This document shows positions 27,479-37,143 of a stretch of 64,000 nucleotides of DNA, piece after piece (the first letter of the stretch is position 1; the number at the start of each line of letters is the position of its first letter). The notes beneath the pieces are model-generated. The model made no database searches and was not told the origin of the DNA. It was given only the letters and a program-made list of their open reading frames with translations. The translations under genes were made by a program, and so were the position numbers. Source of the stretch: Rhizobium grahamii CCGE 502 (GTDB lineage Bacteria; Pseudomonadota; Alphaproteobacteria; Rhizobiales; Rhizobiaceae); the NCBI RefSeq assembly GCF_000298315.2, contig NZ_AEYE02000005.1, positions 62,001 to 126,000 of the forward strand, given 5' to 3'.

Positions 27479-29569
27479 TTGAAAAAGAAGACGAATTTGA
27501 TGACGCGCATCCTCGTTGCCGCGTCTGCCGTTGTCCTCGTGGCGTTTGCCGCCTTTTCCTATTACATCAATTCCGTCGAGCAAAGCACCGCGACGGCGGC
27601 AATCGAAGCCAACATCAACTCTTCGGGCGAGCAGGCTGCGCACAGCCTGGCCAACTGGATGAATGGCCGCGTGACGCTGACCGCCATGGTGGCCAACGCT
27701 ATCGGTCGCGCCGCCGATCAGAAGGGCGTCGAAACCGTGCTCCAGAATGATGTTCTGACCAGCCAGTTCGTCAGCACCTATTTCGGTGACGAGCAGGGCG
27801 TCTTCACCATGTGGCCGAAGTTGCCGATGCCGGACGGCTATGATCCGCGCAAGCGCCCCTGGTATCAGGATGCAGTCAAAGCCAACGCCAGCGTCATGAC
27901 CGAGCCCTATGTGGATGCCTCGAGCGGAGATCTCATCATCAGCTCGGCAGTTCCCGTCAGCCGCGGTGGCAAGCTGGCCGGCGTCGTCGGCAGCGACTTC
28001 TCGCTGAAGACCATGGTCGACATGATCAAGGAGATCGACCTTGGCGGCAAAGGCACCGCCTTCCTCGTCAACAAGAGCGGCCAGATCCTGATTCATCCGG
28101 ATGCGAAGCTCGTAACCAAGACACTCGCTGACGCGTTTCCGGCTGAGACCCCGGCGATCAAGTCGGGTCTTGTCCCGACCCAGTTCGCTGGCAAGGACGT
28201 GCTCGTCAGCTTCATGCCCGTTGCCGGTCTTCCGTCGGTCGAATGGTATCTCGGCTTCGTCGTCGACAGTGATGCAGCCTTCGCCTCGCTAAACGAGTTC
28301 CGCATTGCCGCAACCGTTGCCACTATCCTTGCCGTCGGTCTGATGATCGCGGCGATGGCCTGGCTGCTACATGGCCTTGTGATCCGTCCAGTCACCGACA
28401 TGACCGCTGCGATGCAGAAGCTTGCCGCCGGCGACCTGTCGGTCACGATTCCGGGCGAGCAGCGCCGCGACCAGATCGGTTCGATGGCCGAAGCTGTTGC
28501 CGTCTTCAAGAACAACGCGATCGACCGCGAACGTCTCGAAGGCGAGGCGGAAACCGGCCGCGCCCTCACCGAGCGTGAGCGTCTGGACCGCGAGCAGCAG
28601 AAGAACCGCGAGGCCACCGAAATCCGTCACGCCGTCGATGCGCTTGCAAGCGCTCTGGGGGCATTGTCGGAAGGCAATCTCGGCCATCGCATCGACACGC
28701 CGTTCGCGTCGCATCTCGACCGTCTTCGCACTGACTTCAACAGCGCCGTCACCAAGCTCCACGGCGCCCTGCATGCCGTTGGCAACAACGCGCATGCGAT
28801 CGACGCCGGCGCAAGCGAGATCCGCACCGCAGCGGATGGTCTTGCCCGCCGTACCGAGCAGCAGGCAGCCTCGGTCGAGGAAACGGCCGCGGCGCTCGAA
28901 GAGATCACCACGACCGTCAAGGACACCGCGCGTCGCGCCGAGGAAGCCGGCAATCTCGTCTCGCGCACCCGCAACGGCGCCGAAGAGTCCGGCAACATCG
29001 TCCGCAAGGCCGTGTCAGCAATGACCGAAATCGAACAGTCGTCGCAGAAGATCGCCAACATCATCGGCGTCATCGACGATATCGCTTTCCAGACCAACCT
29101 GCTCGCGCTGAACGCCGGTGTCGAGGCGGCACGCGCCGGCGAAGCCGGCAAGGGCTTTGCCGTCGTCGCCCAGGAAGTGCGTGAACTGGCACAGCGCTCG
29201 GCCCAGGCTGCGAAGGAAATCGAAAGCCTGATCACTGCGTCGAATAGTCAGGTTCGCTCAGGCGTCACGCTCGTCGGCGACACCGGCAAGGCGTTGGAAG
29301 CAATCGTCGGCCAGGTCCAGGAGATCAGCCGCCACGTGGACGCGATAGTCACCGCGACGCGCGAGCAATCGACCGGACTTGCCGAGATCAACACTGCCGT
29401 CAACACCATGGACCAGGGTACGCAGCAGAACGCCGCCATGGTCGAGGAGCAGACGGCGGCAAGTCATGGACTGGCGCAGGAGGCGGCAAAGCTGATGCAG
29501 CTTCTTGCCCAGTTCAACCTGCAGGCGGCATCCCACGGGGCACCATCATACGGCCGCCGCGCTGCCTGA
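27479..29569 (+). CDS. mcpU: Chemoreceptor with dCache amino-acid sensor (McpU-like)
   Basis: A 696-residue chemoreceptor. TM1 spans about 8-30, a double-Cache domain about 31-270, TM2 about 275-300, then HAMP, a second HAMP-like segment and the signalling hairpin (tip near residue 528). The ligand pocket has the full amino-acid motif: Y121, R126, W128 and Y129 (in [10 protein letters not shown]), Y144 and D146 (in EPYVDAS), and D173 (in VGSDFS). From memory, D155 and D182 of S. meliloti McpU are essential and lie exactly nine positions on, which fits orthology. The start is TTG at 27479 with AAAGGA seven bases upstream. There is no CheR-tethering pentapeptide. It follows the crotonase gene; a terminator lies at 29592. 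Confidence 0.9.
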   Translation: MKKKTNLMTRILVAASAVVLVAFAAFSYYINSVEQSTATAAIEANINSSGEQAAHSLANWMNGRVTLTAMVANAIGRAADQKGVETVLQNDVLTSQFVSTYFGDEQGVFTMWPKLPMPDGYDPRKRPWYQDAVKANASVMTEPYVDASSGDLIISSAVPVSRGGKLAGVVGSDFSLKTMVDMIKEIDLGGKGTAFLVNKSGQILIHPDAKLVTKTLADAFPAETPAIKSGLVPTQFAGKDVLVSFMPVAGLPSVEWYLGFVVDSDAAFASLNEFRIAATVATILAVGLMIAAMAWLLHGLVIRPVTDMTAAMQKLAAGDLSVTIPGEQRRDQIGSMAEAVAVFKNNAIDRERLEGEAETGRALTERERLDREQQKNREATEIRHAVDALASALGALSEGNLGHRIDTPFASHLDRLRTDFNSAVTKLHGALHAVGNNAHAIDAGASEIRTAADGLARRTEQQAASVEETAAALEEITTTVKDTARRAEEAGNLVSRTRNGAEESGNIVRKAVSAMTEIEQSSQKIANIIGVIDDIAFQTNLLALNAGVEAARAGEAGKGFAVVAQEVRELAQRSAQAAKEIESLITASNSQVRSGVTLVGDTGKALEAIVGQVQEISRHVDAIVTATREQSTGLAEINTAVNTMDQGTQQNAAMVEEQTAASHGLAQEAAKLMQLLAQFNLQAASHGAPSYGRRAA

Positions 29570-29591
29570 TTGCCGCTAATCGGAAGAACGG

Positions 29592-29621
29592 ACGCCCGCG
29601 CTTGCCGCGGGCGTTTTCTTT
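29592..29621 (+). terminator. Rho-independent terminator after the dCache chemoreceptor
   Basis: Nine-base arms (29592-29600 and 29606-29614) enclose a 5-base loop and are followed by a T-rich tract broken by one C. The convergent rlmD gene ends at 29628. Confidence 0.85.
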
Positions 29622-29627
29622 TGGCGT

Positions 29628-30878
29628 CTACTTTTCGAGAGTCGCCACGACCTCGACATGCGGCGTCCAGAGAAATTGGTCGATCGGCGTCACACCGGTG
29701 ATGCGATAACCGCCCTCGACGAGCAGCGCGAGATCGCGCGCGAGCGTTACCGGATTGCAGCTGACGGCCACGATTTTCTTGACCGCCGACCGGGCCAATT
29801 CCTTGCATTGAAACTCGGCGCCGGCACGCGGCGGATCGAAGACCACCGCGTCGTAGACTTTCAGTTCGGAGGTCATTAGCGGTCGGCGGAAAAGGTCCCG
29901 CTTTTCGACACTGACGGGCTTGAGGCCCTGCGTGTTGCGGGCGGCGTGATCCAGCGCCGCCAGCGGCTTCTCCTCGCTCTCGACCGCATGCACGCGGCCG
30001 ACACGAGCGAGGCGAAGGGAGAATGTGCCAGCTCCGGCGAATAGATCGGCGATGCGCTTGGCCTTGCCGACATGCGCCAGAACCAGTTCCGCCATCGCGT
30101 CTTCCGCCGGCTTGGTCGCCTGCGTGAAGCTGCCGGGTGGCGGCACGACGTTGACGCCGCCGAAATCGACGACCGGCTTCGATGGTTCAACGAGGATTTC
30201 TCCGTTCAGCGAGACGCGAGCGATGCCGCGCATGCCAAGCACGATCTCGATCGCCTTGCGACGCTGCTGGTCGGAGAGTTTCTTGATGCCGTCGACAGCA
30301 AGATCGAGGCCGGAGAGGGTCTCCAGTACCGCAATACGGAATGCCTCGGCGTTGTTGGCAAGTGCCGCCCCAATCGCCTTGATCGCCGGCAACCTGGCCA
30401 TGATGCCCGCCGACGAGATGGGACATTCCTCGATGGCGACGATGTGGTGGCTCTCGGCCTGATTGAAGCCGATCAGCATGTCCTTCTCTGTCCGCCGTGC
30501 GGCGAAGACGACACGCCGTCGTTCTCCGGGATGAGCGGCAACGAGGTCGGCGACCTCATGCGTCAATCCCTTCGATTTCAGTGCATCGACGACGAGCTGG
30601 CGTTTGAAGCTGCGGTAGGCCGCATCGTTCATGTGCTGCAGGCTGCAGCCGCCGCAGGTGCCGTTCAAGCCATCCGGTCCGAAATGTCGGCACGGTGGGT
30701 CCTGGCGCTCGGCGGATGGTTCCGCGATCGACATCAGCGTGCCTTGGCTCTTGACGCGCGCGATGGCGACGGTTTCGCCAGGCAGCGTGAACGGCACGTA
30801 GATCGGACCACCGTCGGCATGAGCGATTCCGTCGCCCTGGGCGCCGAGCTTTTCAATCGTAACTGTTTGCGTGCTCAC
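29628..30878 (-). CDS. rlmD: 23S rRNA (uracil-C5)-methyltransferase, RlmD/TrmA family
   Basis: A 416-residue RNA methyltransferase. An N-terminal TRAM domain (about 1-55) is followed by an iron-sulfur cysteine set (PCRHFG, NGTCGGCSLQH). The SAM-binding domain has DLFAGAGTFSLRLA, FDPPRAG and the catalytic cysteine in VAVSCNPVTLARDL. RlmD methylates U1939 of 23S rRNA; the closely related RlmC or TrmA specificity cannot be excluded. The start is GTG at 30878, overlapping the tlyA stop by four bases (GTGA), which implies translational coupling. With tlyA it forms an rRNA-methylation pair. Confidence 0.92.
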   Translation of the reverse strand: MSTQTVTIEKLGAQGDGIAHADGGPIYVPFTLPGETVAIARVKSQGTLMSIAEPSAERQDPPCRHFGPDGLNGTCGGCSLQHMNDAAYRSFKRQLVVDALKSKGLTHEVADLVAAHPGERRRVVFAARRTEKDMLIGFNQAESHHIVAIEECPISSAGIMARLPAIKAIGAALANNAEAFRIAVLETLSGLDLAVDGIKKLSDQQRRKAIEIVLGMRGIARVSLNGEILVEPSKPVVDFGGVNVVPPPGSFTQATKPAEDAMAELVLAHVGKAKRIADLFAGAGTFSLRLARVGRVHAVESEEKPLAALDHAARNTQGLKPVSVEKRDLFRRPLMTSELKVYDAVVFDPPRAGAEFQCKELARSAVKKIVAVSCNPVTLARDLALLVEGGYRITGVTPIDQFLWTPHVEVVATLEK

Positions 30879-31621
30879 GGTTTCGTTCCTGCGAGTAGAA
30901 ATTCCTGATTGCCGTCGCCACCGGCGATCGGGGAGGGGATCAGCCCAAGACCGTGCCAGCCCATGTCCTCGACGAACCAACGTTCGAGTTCGGCCGCGAC
31001 GTCAGGCGCAGACGACGGATCCTTGAGAAGTCCGCCCTTGCCGATCGCATCGCGTCCGGCCTCGAACTGCGGCTTGACGAGGATGGCAGCGACCGCTCCC
31101 GTCTCGGCAAGATCAAGCGCGGGGGCCAGCGCCAGCTTCAGCGAGATGAAGGAAACGTCGGAGACGATGAAGGTGACCGGGTGCCCGATATCCTCGGCCG
31201 TCAGGTTGCGGGCGTTGAGGCCCTCGATGTTGGTCACGCGAGGATCGCTCGATATCCGCTGATGCATCTGGCCATGGCCAACGTCGATCGCGGTGACATG
31301 CGCCGCACCGTGCGCCAACAGGACCTCGGTGAAGCCGCCGGTCGACGCGCCGACGTCGAGACAGTGCTGTCCCGAGGGGTCGAGTTTGAAATGATCGAGC
31401 GCCGCTGCAAGCTTCAGCGCGGCGCGGGACACGTAGTCCTGAGCCGGATCATCGATCTCGATTGCGGCATCCTCGTCGAACAGCGCGCCCGCCTTGGTCA
31501 CCACCCTTCCGCCCACTTTCACGGTACCGCGCTGCACGGCGTCGCGGGCGCGGGAGCGGCTGGAGAAGAGGCCAAGACTGACGAGCAGCTGGTCCAAACG
31601 TTGCGTGTTCTGATCTGACAT
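30875..31621 (-). CDS. tlyA: TlyA family rRNA 2'-O-methyltransferase
   Basis: A 248-residue protein. An N-terminal S4 RNA-binding domain (RLDQLLVSLGLFSSRSRARD, then VKVGGRVVTKAG) is followed by an FtsJ-like methyltransferase domain with HCLDVGASTGGFTEVLL near residue 88. Members methylate 16S and/or 23S rRNA cytidines; some are described as hemolysins. It overlaps the downstream rlmD by four bases. In related genomes it usually follows dxs directly; here a chemoreceptor pseudogene lies between. Confidence 0.92.
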   Translation of the reverse strand: MSDQNTQRLDQLLVSLGLFSSRSRARDAVQRGTVKVGGRVVTKAGALFDEDAAIEIDDPAQDYVSRAALKLAAALDHFKLDPSGQHCLDVGASTGGFTEVLLAHGAAHVTAIDVGHGQMHQRISSDPRVTNIEGLNARNLTAEDIGHPVTFIVSDVSFISLKLALAPALDLAETGAVAAILVKPQFEAGRDAIGKGGLLKDPSSAPDVAAELERWFVEDMGWHGLGLIPSPIAGGDGNQEFLLAGTKP

Positions 31622-31683
31622 GCGCTGTCCATGACGGGCAACGTCATCAGTTGCAAGTCTTTTGTTGCAAGGCGACGCCGGGT

Positions 31684-31908
31684 CTAATCCCAGGAATTCG
31701 TCCCACTTCGACCGACTTTGGTCCCGTTTTGCCCCACGTTTCGCAAATTTCCGCTAGCGTCGAGCATAAGGGTTCCGGTGTAGCCTTGGCCGGGACCACC
31801 CAGTGTCAACTCCTTGCCTTTGCCAAGAGATTGGAAAGTTCCTTGCCGGTCATTGCGTCGCGCCGCCGCCGGGCCGCAAATCGCGAGCGTCGCTGCTGCG
31901 GCGCACAA
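31684..31908 (-). CDS. Possible small exported protein, 74 aa (start uncertain)
   Basis: The frame reads CAAAATLAICGPAAARRNDR at its start, which looks like the second half of a signal peptide. It continues with a glycine- and asparagine-rich mature part (LGGPGQGYTGTLMLD, RNVGQNGTKVGRSG). The only start codon is TTG at 31908 without a clear ribosome binding site, and a stop lies five codons further upstream. The positively charged n-region is missing, so it may be the remains of a gene that lost its start. It is 62 bases upstream of tlyA on the same strand. Confidence 0.3.
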   Translation of the reverse strand: MCAAAATLAICGPAAARRNDRQGTFQSLGKGKELTLGGPGQGYTGTLMLDASGNLRNVGQNGTKVGRSGTNSWD

Positions 31909-32095
31909 ACTTAAGCAAATTTAAAGCCCACGGTCATACGGTCAGGTAGATTGCAGCGACCGCCCGAAGGTCGCTTCCCCGCCATGATGGCCTCCTCCCA
32001 ACTGCCGATCATGTTCCTCATCCGCCGAATTTTCCGGGCATGAACTGAACGTGCCCGCTTCCCCATGGCCACAGGCCGTCAGGAGAGATTGACTG
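31909..32095. other. Non-coding leader before the broken chemoreceptor gene
   Basis: Apart from the possible small gene at 31684-31908, the 474 bases between tlyA and the chemoreceptor pseudogene hold no recognised element. The A/T-rich tract near 31905-31930 could contain promoters for both directions. Confidence 0.4.
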
Positions 32096-33995
32096 ATGCT
32101 TGCTAGAAACACGTCCTTGAACGGTAAGCTCGCCGCGACTTTCGCTGTGCTGATCCTTATCTTTCTATCCGTTTCCGCCTTTGTTTACTCGAAAGCCGCT
32201 GCCGTTTCGGCCGCCTCCGAGCAGCAGAAGAGATCCGAGCGCCTGGTCAACCAGATCGACGACGCGCTGCAGGCAATGCTCGAACAGGCGGTGAACCTGC
32301 GCGGCTTCCTGCTTTTCCGCAGCGACAGCACTTATGGCGATATCTTCGCCAACCGCGAGCGCATGCTGAAGGCGATCTCAGCCGCGCGCGAGACCGCGGC
32401 AGGCAACAGCGACTTCCTCCAGCAGATCGACGGCATGCAGAAAGCTGCTGACCTCTACTTCCACGAACTCGCCGAGCCGCAGTCGAAGGCGCGCAAGGAA
32501 ACCGACATGCCGGTCGACCAGATCGTCAAGATCGGCGTCAACGAAACCAAGGGCCAGCTCGACGGCTTCCGCCAGGCGTCCGCCAAGATCAAGGCTGCTG
32601 CCCGTGAAGAGTCGACCGCCCTCGCGGCCGTTCAGGCCGATGCCAGCAGCGATCTTCGCGTCACGCTGCTGACCGGCGGCATCGCTGCAGCTCTCGCCGC
32701 CGGCTTGCTTGCCTGGATGCTGTCGCGCAGCATCGTTCGCCCGATCGTTGGCATGACGTCTGCCATGGGCCGTCTGGCCGGCGGTCAGAACGACATCGAC
32801 GTTCCGGCGCTCGATCGCCAGGACGAAGTCGGCCGTATGGCCCAGTCGGTTCTCGTCTTCAAGGATGCCGCGATCGAGAAGTTGCGCCTTTCCGGCGAAA
32901 CCGATCGCATGCGCAGTGATGCCGAGCGCCAGCGTCAGATGAGCGACGACCAGAAGGCGCGCGAGGAGGCGGAACTCCGCTTCGCCATCGAAGGCCTCGC
33001 AGGCGGTCTCTCCGATCTTGCCAATGGCAATGTCGCCATCCGTATCACGACGCCCTTCGCGTCTCAGTTCGACCGCCTCCGCAATGACTTCAACAACGCC
33101 GTCGAGAAGCTGCAGGCTGCCCTTCAGTCGGTTGGCCGCAATGCGTCCGCCATCAATGCCGGCGCCGGCGAAATCCGCTCGGCTGCCGATGATCTCGCAC
33201 GCCGCACGGAGCAGCAGGCCGCAGCCGTCGAGGAGACCGCAGCTGCGCTCGAGGAAGTCACGACGACCGTTCGCGACTCCGCCAAGCGCGCCGAGGACGT
33301 CGGCCAGCTGGTCGAGCGCACGCGTTGCCGCCATGCAGGAAATCGAGAAGTCATCGGACGCGATCAGCAACATCATCGGCGTGATCGACGACATCGCCTT
33401 CCAGACTAACCTTCTTGCCTTGAACGCCGGTGTTGAAGCCGCTCGTGCGGGCGAAGCGGGCAAGGGTTTTGCCGTCGTCGCACAGGAAGTGCGCGAGCTC
33501 GCACAGCGCTCGGCAAATGCCGCCAAGGAGATCAAGTCGCTGATCAACACCTCGGGCACGCAGGTCAATTCAGGCGTCTCGCTCGTCGACGAAACCGGCA
33601 AGGCGCTCGCCGAAATCGTCGGTGCGGTCCAGGAGATCAACAAGCACGTTAGCGCCATCGTCACCGCAACGCGCGAACAGTCGGTCGGCCTGCAGGAGAT
33701 CAACACCGCCGTCAACAACATGGATCAGGGCACGCAGCAGAATGCTGCCATGGTCGAGGAACAGACGGCGGCGAGCCACTCGCTGGCGCAGGAAGCAGCC
33801 GCTCTCGACGATCTGCTCGGTCAGTTCAATCTCGGCCATGTCCGTGCTGAAGCTCCAAGGGCGGCCGTCGCCAGCCCTGCGTCACGCCCGGTTGCATCGC
33901 CGGCCCGCGCGCTAACCCGCACGGTGGCCAAGGCCTTCGGCGGCGGCAGGGCTGCAACGGCTGCCGCGGTTCAGGAGGACTGGACGGAATTCTGA
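32096..33995 (+). pseudogene. Chemoreceptor gene broken by an internal deletion and frameshift
   Basis: The 5' part encodes TM1 (about 13-33), a periplasmic four-helix CHASE3-like domain, TM2 (about 193-215), HAMP and the first half of the signalling hairpin. The frame is lost near 33323. After VGQLVERTR it reads unrelated residues to a stop at 33407-33409. The other frame resumes in register at 33324 with [12 protein letters not shown], the hairpin tip and the whole second half, ending in EDWTEF. Comparison with the two intact chemoreceptors here shows 13 residues missing at the junction. Together with the frame change this equals a deletion of about 41 bases. The surviving C-terminus still carries a WxxF pentapeptide for CheR/CheB. 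The ATG at 32096 is clean. A truncated 437-residue product would lack the CheA/CheW-binding tip. Confidence 0.85.
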
Positions 33996-34025
33996 GCTTA
34001 CGGCTGCACAAACACCAAAAAGAAA

Positions 34026-34050
34026 GGCCCCGCTTTGCGGGGCCTTTTTC
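34026..34050 (+). terminator. Rho-independent terminator after the broken chemoreceptor
   Basis: Perfect 8-base arms (34026-34033 and 34037-34044) close a TTT loop and are followed by five T residues. The A-rich left side allows bidirectional use with the convergent dxs gene, which ends at 34071. Confidence 0.92.
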
Positions 34051-34070
34051 GTTTGATTGATGTCATCGAC

Positions 34071-35993
34071 TTAGCCGGCGGCGCCGACGCCGAAGGCTGC
34101 AGGGCGTCCGAGCACGCGGAAGACGGTCGAGACGATCCCGGCGCGGTCGAGACCGGCATGAGCGTTCATCACCTCGGGCTTTGCCTGCTCCATCCAGAGA
34201 TCGGGCATCACAAGCGACCGGATTTTCAGGCCGTTGTCCAGCAGACCGTCAGCCGCCAGGAACTGCATGACCTGGCTGCCGAAGCCGCCAACGGAACCTT
34301 CCTCGACGGTGATCAGGATTTCGTGGTGGCGGGCAAGCTGGCGGATCAGGTCATGATCCAGCGGCTTGGCGAAGCGTGCATCGGCAACCGTGGTCGAAAG
34401 GCCGGCTGCGTCCAGATCCTCGGCGGCAAGCAAACAGTCGGCGAGCCGGGTGCCGAACGACAGCAGCGCCACCTTCGCGCCTTCCTTGATGACGCGGCCC
34501 TTGCCGATCTGCAGGATCTCGCCGCGGACGGGCATTTCGATGCCAACGCCCTCGCCGCGAGGATACCGGAACGAGATCGGGCCAGCATCATAGGCGGCGG
34601 CGGTACGCACCATATGTTTCAGTTCGGCCTCATCGGCCGCTGCCATGACGACGAAGCCGGGCAGGGTGGCGAGGAACGCCGTATCGAACGAGCCCGCATG
34701 CGTCGGGCCATCGGCGCCGACGAAACCGGCGCGATCGATCGGGAAGCGAACCGGCAGGCCCTGGATCGCCACGTCGTGGACGACCTGGTCGTAAGCGCGC
34801 TGCAGGAAAGTCGAGTAGAGCGCGGCAAACGGCTTGAAGCCCTCGGCGGCGAGGCCGGCGGCGAAAGTCACCGCATGCTGCTCGGCAATGCCGACATCGA
34901 AGCACCGCGACGGGAAGACGCTCGCGAGCTTGTCGAGGCCGGTACCATTAGGCATGGCGGCAGTGATGCCGACGACCTTGTCGTCAAGCTCTGCTTCCTG
35001 CACCAGCGCTTCGGCAAAGACGCTCGTGTAGCTCGGCGCATTCGGCTTCACCTTCGCCTGGGCGCCGGTGATGACGTCGAACTTGTTGACGCCGTGATAC
35101 TTGTCGGCAGCGGCCTCCGCTGGCGCGTAGCCCTTGCCCTTCTGCGTCACGACATGAATCAGAACCGGGCCTTCCGCATGGTCGCGCACGTTGCGCAGCA
35201 CGGGCAGCAGGTGTTCGAAGGAATGACCGTCGATCGGGCCGATATGGTAGAAACCCATCTCCTCGAACATGGTCCCGCCGGTGACGTAGCCCCGCGCGTG
35301 CTCGACGGCGCGGGTAATGGCGCGGTCGACCTTCTTGCCGAGATATGCCGTCAGCTTCTTGCCGAAATCGCGGAAGCCCATGTAGGTGCGGCCGGAGGCA
35401 AGACGCGCGAGATAAGCGCTCATCGCGCCGGTCGGCGGCGCAATCGACATGTCGTTGTCGTTGAGGATGACGATCAGCCGGGCGTCGAGCGCGCCGGCAT
35501 TGTTCAAGGCCTCATAGGCCATGCCGGCCGACATCGCGCCGTCGCCGATCACGGCGATCACACGGCGGTCCGTCTTGTCGAGTTCGGAGGCAACCGCCAT
35601 GCCGAGGCCGGCGGAGATCGACGTCGAGGAGTGAGCGGCGCCAAACGGGTCGTATTCGCTTTCGGCGCGGCGCGTGAAGCCGGAAAGTCCGTCTTCCTGG
35701 CGCAGCGTGCGGATGCGGTCGCGACGACCGGTGAGGATCTTGTGCGGATAGCATTGGTGCCCGACATCGAAGATCAGCCGATCTTCAGGCGTGTTGAAGA
35801 CGTTGTGGATGGCGATCGTCAGTTCGACGACGCCGAGGCCGGCACCCAGATGCCCACCGGTCTTGGATACCGCATCGATCATCTCGTCGCGGACTTCGCG
35901 CGCCAGCTGCGGCAGGTCGCGATCCTCCAGCTTTCGGAGGTCGGCCGGATAGGTAACCTTGTCCAGCAGCGGCGTCTTCGGCGGTTGTGTCAC
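34071..35993 (-). CDS. dxs: 1-deoxy-D-xylulose-5-phosphate synthase
   Basis: A 640-residue thiamine-diphosphate enzyme that condenses pyruvate and glyceraldehyde 3-phosphate in the first step of the MEP isoprenoid pathway. Landmarks are [24 protein letters not shown], the ThDP motif [32 protein letters not shown], and the transketolase C-domain with [13 protein letters not shown]. The start is GTG at 35993, matching the N-terminus of rhizobial homologues. Its own ribosome binding site is weak. The start codon overlaps by four bases (GTGA) the end of a 26-codon leader frame that has a strong ribosome binding site, suggesting translational coupling. Its usual partner xseB is separated by a pirin gene. 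Confidence 0.96.
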   Translation of the reverse strand: MTQPPKTPLLDKVTYPADLRKLEDRDLPQLAREVRDEMIDAVSKTGGHLGAGLGVVELTIAIHNVFNTPEDRLIFDVGHQCYPHKILTGRRDRIRTLRQEDGLSGFTRRAESEYDPFGAAHSSTSISAGLGMAVASELDKTDRRVIAVIGDGAMSAGMAYEALNNAGALDARLIVILNDNDMSIAPPTGAMSAYLARLASGRTYMGFRDFGKKLTAYLGKKVDRAITRAVEHARGYVTGGTMFEEMGFYHIGPIDGHSFEHLLPVLRNVRDHAEGPVLIHVVTQKGKGYAPAEAAADKYHGVNKFDVITGAQAKVKPNAPSYTSVFAEALVQEAELDDKVVGITAAMPNGTGLDKLASVFPSRCFDVGIAEQHAVTFAAGLAAEGFKPFAALYSTFLQRAYDQVVHDVAIQGLPVRFPIDRAGFVGADGPTHAGSFDTAFLATLPGFVVMAAADEAELKHMVRTAAAYDAGPISFRYPRGEGVGIEMPVRGEILQIGKGRVIKEGAKVALLSFGTRLADCLLAAEDLDAAGLSTTVADARFAKPLDHDLIRQLARHHEILITVEEGSVGGFGSQVMQFLAADGLLDNGLKIRSLVMPDLWMEQAKPEVMNAHAGLDRAGIVSTVFRVLGRPAAFGVGAAG

Positions 35994-36070
35994 GGGTGGG
36001 CGCTCTTTCTTGTCTTTCTTGGGCGGGATGCCTTTAAGCCATAAATTGCGGTGAAAAAAGTCGATTTCAA
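35990..36070 (-). CDS. Probable leader peptide of dxs, 26 aa
   Basis: A 26-codon frame starts at TTG (36070), 11 bases after a full AGGAGG (36087-36082 on the minus strand), and ends in TGA overlapping the dxs GTG as GTGA. The peptide begins [11 protein letters not shown] and ends in a strongly basic tail ([11 protein letters not shown]). The frame is too short to judge by coding statistics. The case rests on the perfect Shine-Dalgarno, which has no other start codon nearby, and on the stop-start overlap with dxs. Confidence 0.5.
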   Translation of the reverse strand: MKSTFFTAIYGLKASRPRKTRKSAHP

Positions 36071-36082
36071 GAACGGCTGTAC

Positions 36083-36098
36083 CTCCTTTCTAAAGGAG
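36083..36098 (-). promoter_or_regulatory. Hairpin that can sequester the dxs leader Shine-Dalgarno
   Basis: Arms CTCCTTT (36083-36089) and AAAGGAG (36092-36098) pair. With a 4-base loop the helix has six base pairs. The strand read in the mRNA places the leader's AGGAGG in the 3' arm. The hairpin begins just after the pirin stop codon. Confidence 0.45.
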
Positions 36099-36099
36099 A

Positions 36100-37023
36100 T
36101 CAGCCTTCGGGCAAAGGTATGAATTCTTCTTCGTCCCCCGGAACGATGTCGAACTTGCCGGTCCGCCACTCTTCCTTCGCCTTTTCGATGCGCTCTTTCG
36201 AGGAGGAAACGAAGTTCCACCAGATGTAGCGTTTCGAGTTCAGCGCTGCTCCGCCGAACAGCATGAGATGACAGCCCTGGCTGCCCGCTTCGAGCGTAAT
36301 CTGGTCGCTGGGACGGAAGACAAGCAGCTGGTCGGCGGCAAACCTATCGCCCGATATCACGACCTCGCCTGACAGCACGTAGGCGGCACGCTCCTCGTGC
36401 CCTGCGGCAAAGGGAAACGTCACGCCGGGTTCGAGACTGATGTCGACATAAAGCGTGTCGGAGAAGACCTTGACCGGCGATTTCATCCCCTCGAAGTCGC
36501 CGATGACGACGCGCCCGCGCATGCCGCGCTCGTCGATGACTGGCATGTCCGTCTTTTCGGTATGTGAAAAGGAAGGATCGATCTCCTCCTTGTCATCGGG
36601 CAGCGCCAGCCAGGTCTGCAGGCCCGACATCAACAGCGGGTGCCCGCGCAGATTATCAGGCGTGCGCTCGGAATGAACGATACCGCGTCCGGCCGTCATC
36701 AGATTGATGTCGCCGGGGCGGATGACTTTCTCGGTGCCGAGGCTGTCGAGGTGGCGGATTTCGCCGTCGAAGAGGTAGGTCACCGTCGAAAGCCCGATAT
36801 GCGGGTGTGGCCGGACATCCAGAGCCTCGTTCGGCTTCAGGATCGCCGGCCCCATGCGGTCGAAGAAGATGAACGGTCCGACGAGCCGCCGTTCTCGGGT
36901 CGGCAGCGCTCGACGGACCTGAAAGCCTCCGAGATCGCTGGTGCGCGGGATGATTAGGTTTTCGATCGCGTCGCAGGCGAAGGCATCGCCGGGCAGGGGG
37001 TCTTTACCGGGGAAGAAGGACAT
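36100..37023 (-). CDS. Pirin family protein
   Basis: A 307-residue double-cupin protein of the pirin family. The metal-binding N-terminal cupin has DVRPHPHIGLSTVTYLFDG, with two histidines, plus the conserved GDINLMTAGRGIVHSE, giving H-x-H...H...E. Pirins vary in role: some are quercetinases and some are redox-sensing partners. No substrate can be named. The gene lies between xseB and dxs on the same strand. A hairpin at 37089-37105 upstream suggests that it has its own promoter. Confidence 0.92.
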   Translation of the reverse strand: MSFFPGKDPLPGDAFACDAIENLIIPRTSDLGGFQVRRALPTRERRLVGPFIFFDRMGPAILKPNEALDVRPHPHIGLSTVTYLFDGEIRHLDSLGTEKVIRPGDINLMTAGRGIVHSERTPDNLRGHPLLMSGLQTWLALPDDKEEIDPSFSHTEKTDMPVIDERGMRGRVVIGDFEGMKSPVKVFSDTLYVDISLEPGVTFPFAAGHEERAAYVLSGEVVISGDRFAADQLLVFRPSDQITLEAGSQGCHLMLFGGAALNSKRYIWWNFVSSSKERIEKAKEEWRTGKFDIVPGDEEEFIPLPEG

Positions 37024-37079
37024 CGCAGATCTCCGATGAGCGTTCGTTCTACGCTAGCCCGATTGACGATGGCGGACTA

Positions 37080-37105
37080 GGAAAACTTGTCGCCCGAAAG
37101 GCGAC
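37080..37105 (-). terminator. Probable terminator after xseB
   Basis: Perfect 6-base arms (37089-37094 and 37100-37105) enclose a 5-base loop. On the minus strand a short T-run (complement of 37083-37086) follows two bases after the stem. It would separate xseB from pirin. Confidence 0.5.
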
Positions 37106-37143
37106 GCTCCGTTCAGGATGATGACGATTTCAGGTGCGTCAGC

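Noticed and set aside
34035-36044. A 669-codon open frame on the + strand opposite dxs
   Set aside because: It is antisense to an unmistakable dxs and arises from GC-rich codon bias; its translation has no family features and no ribosome binding site.
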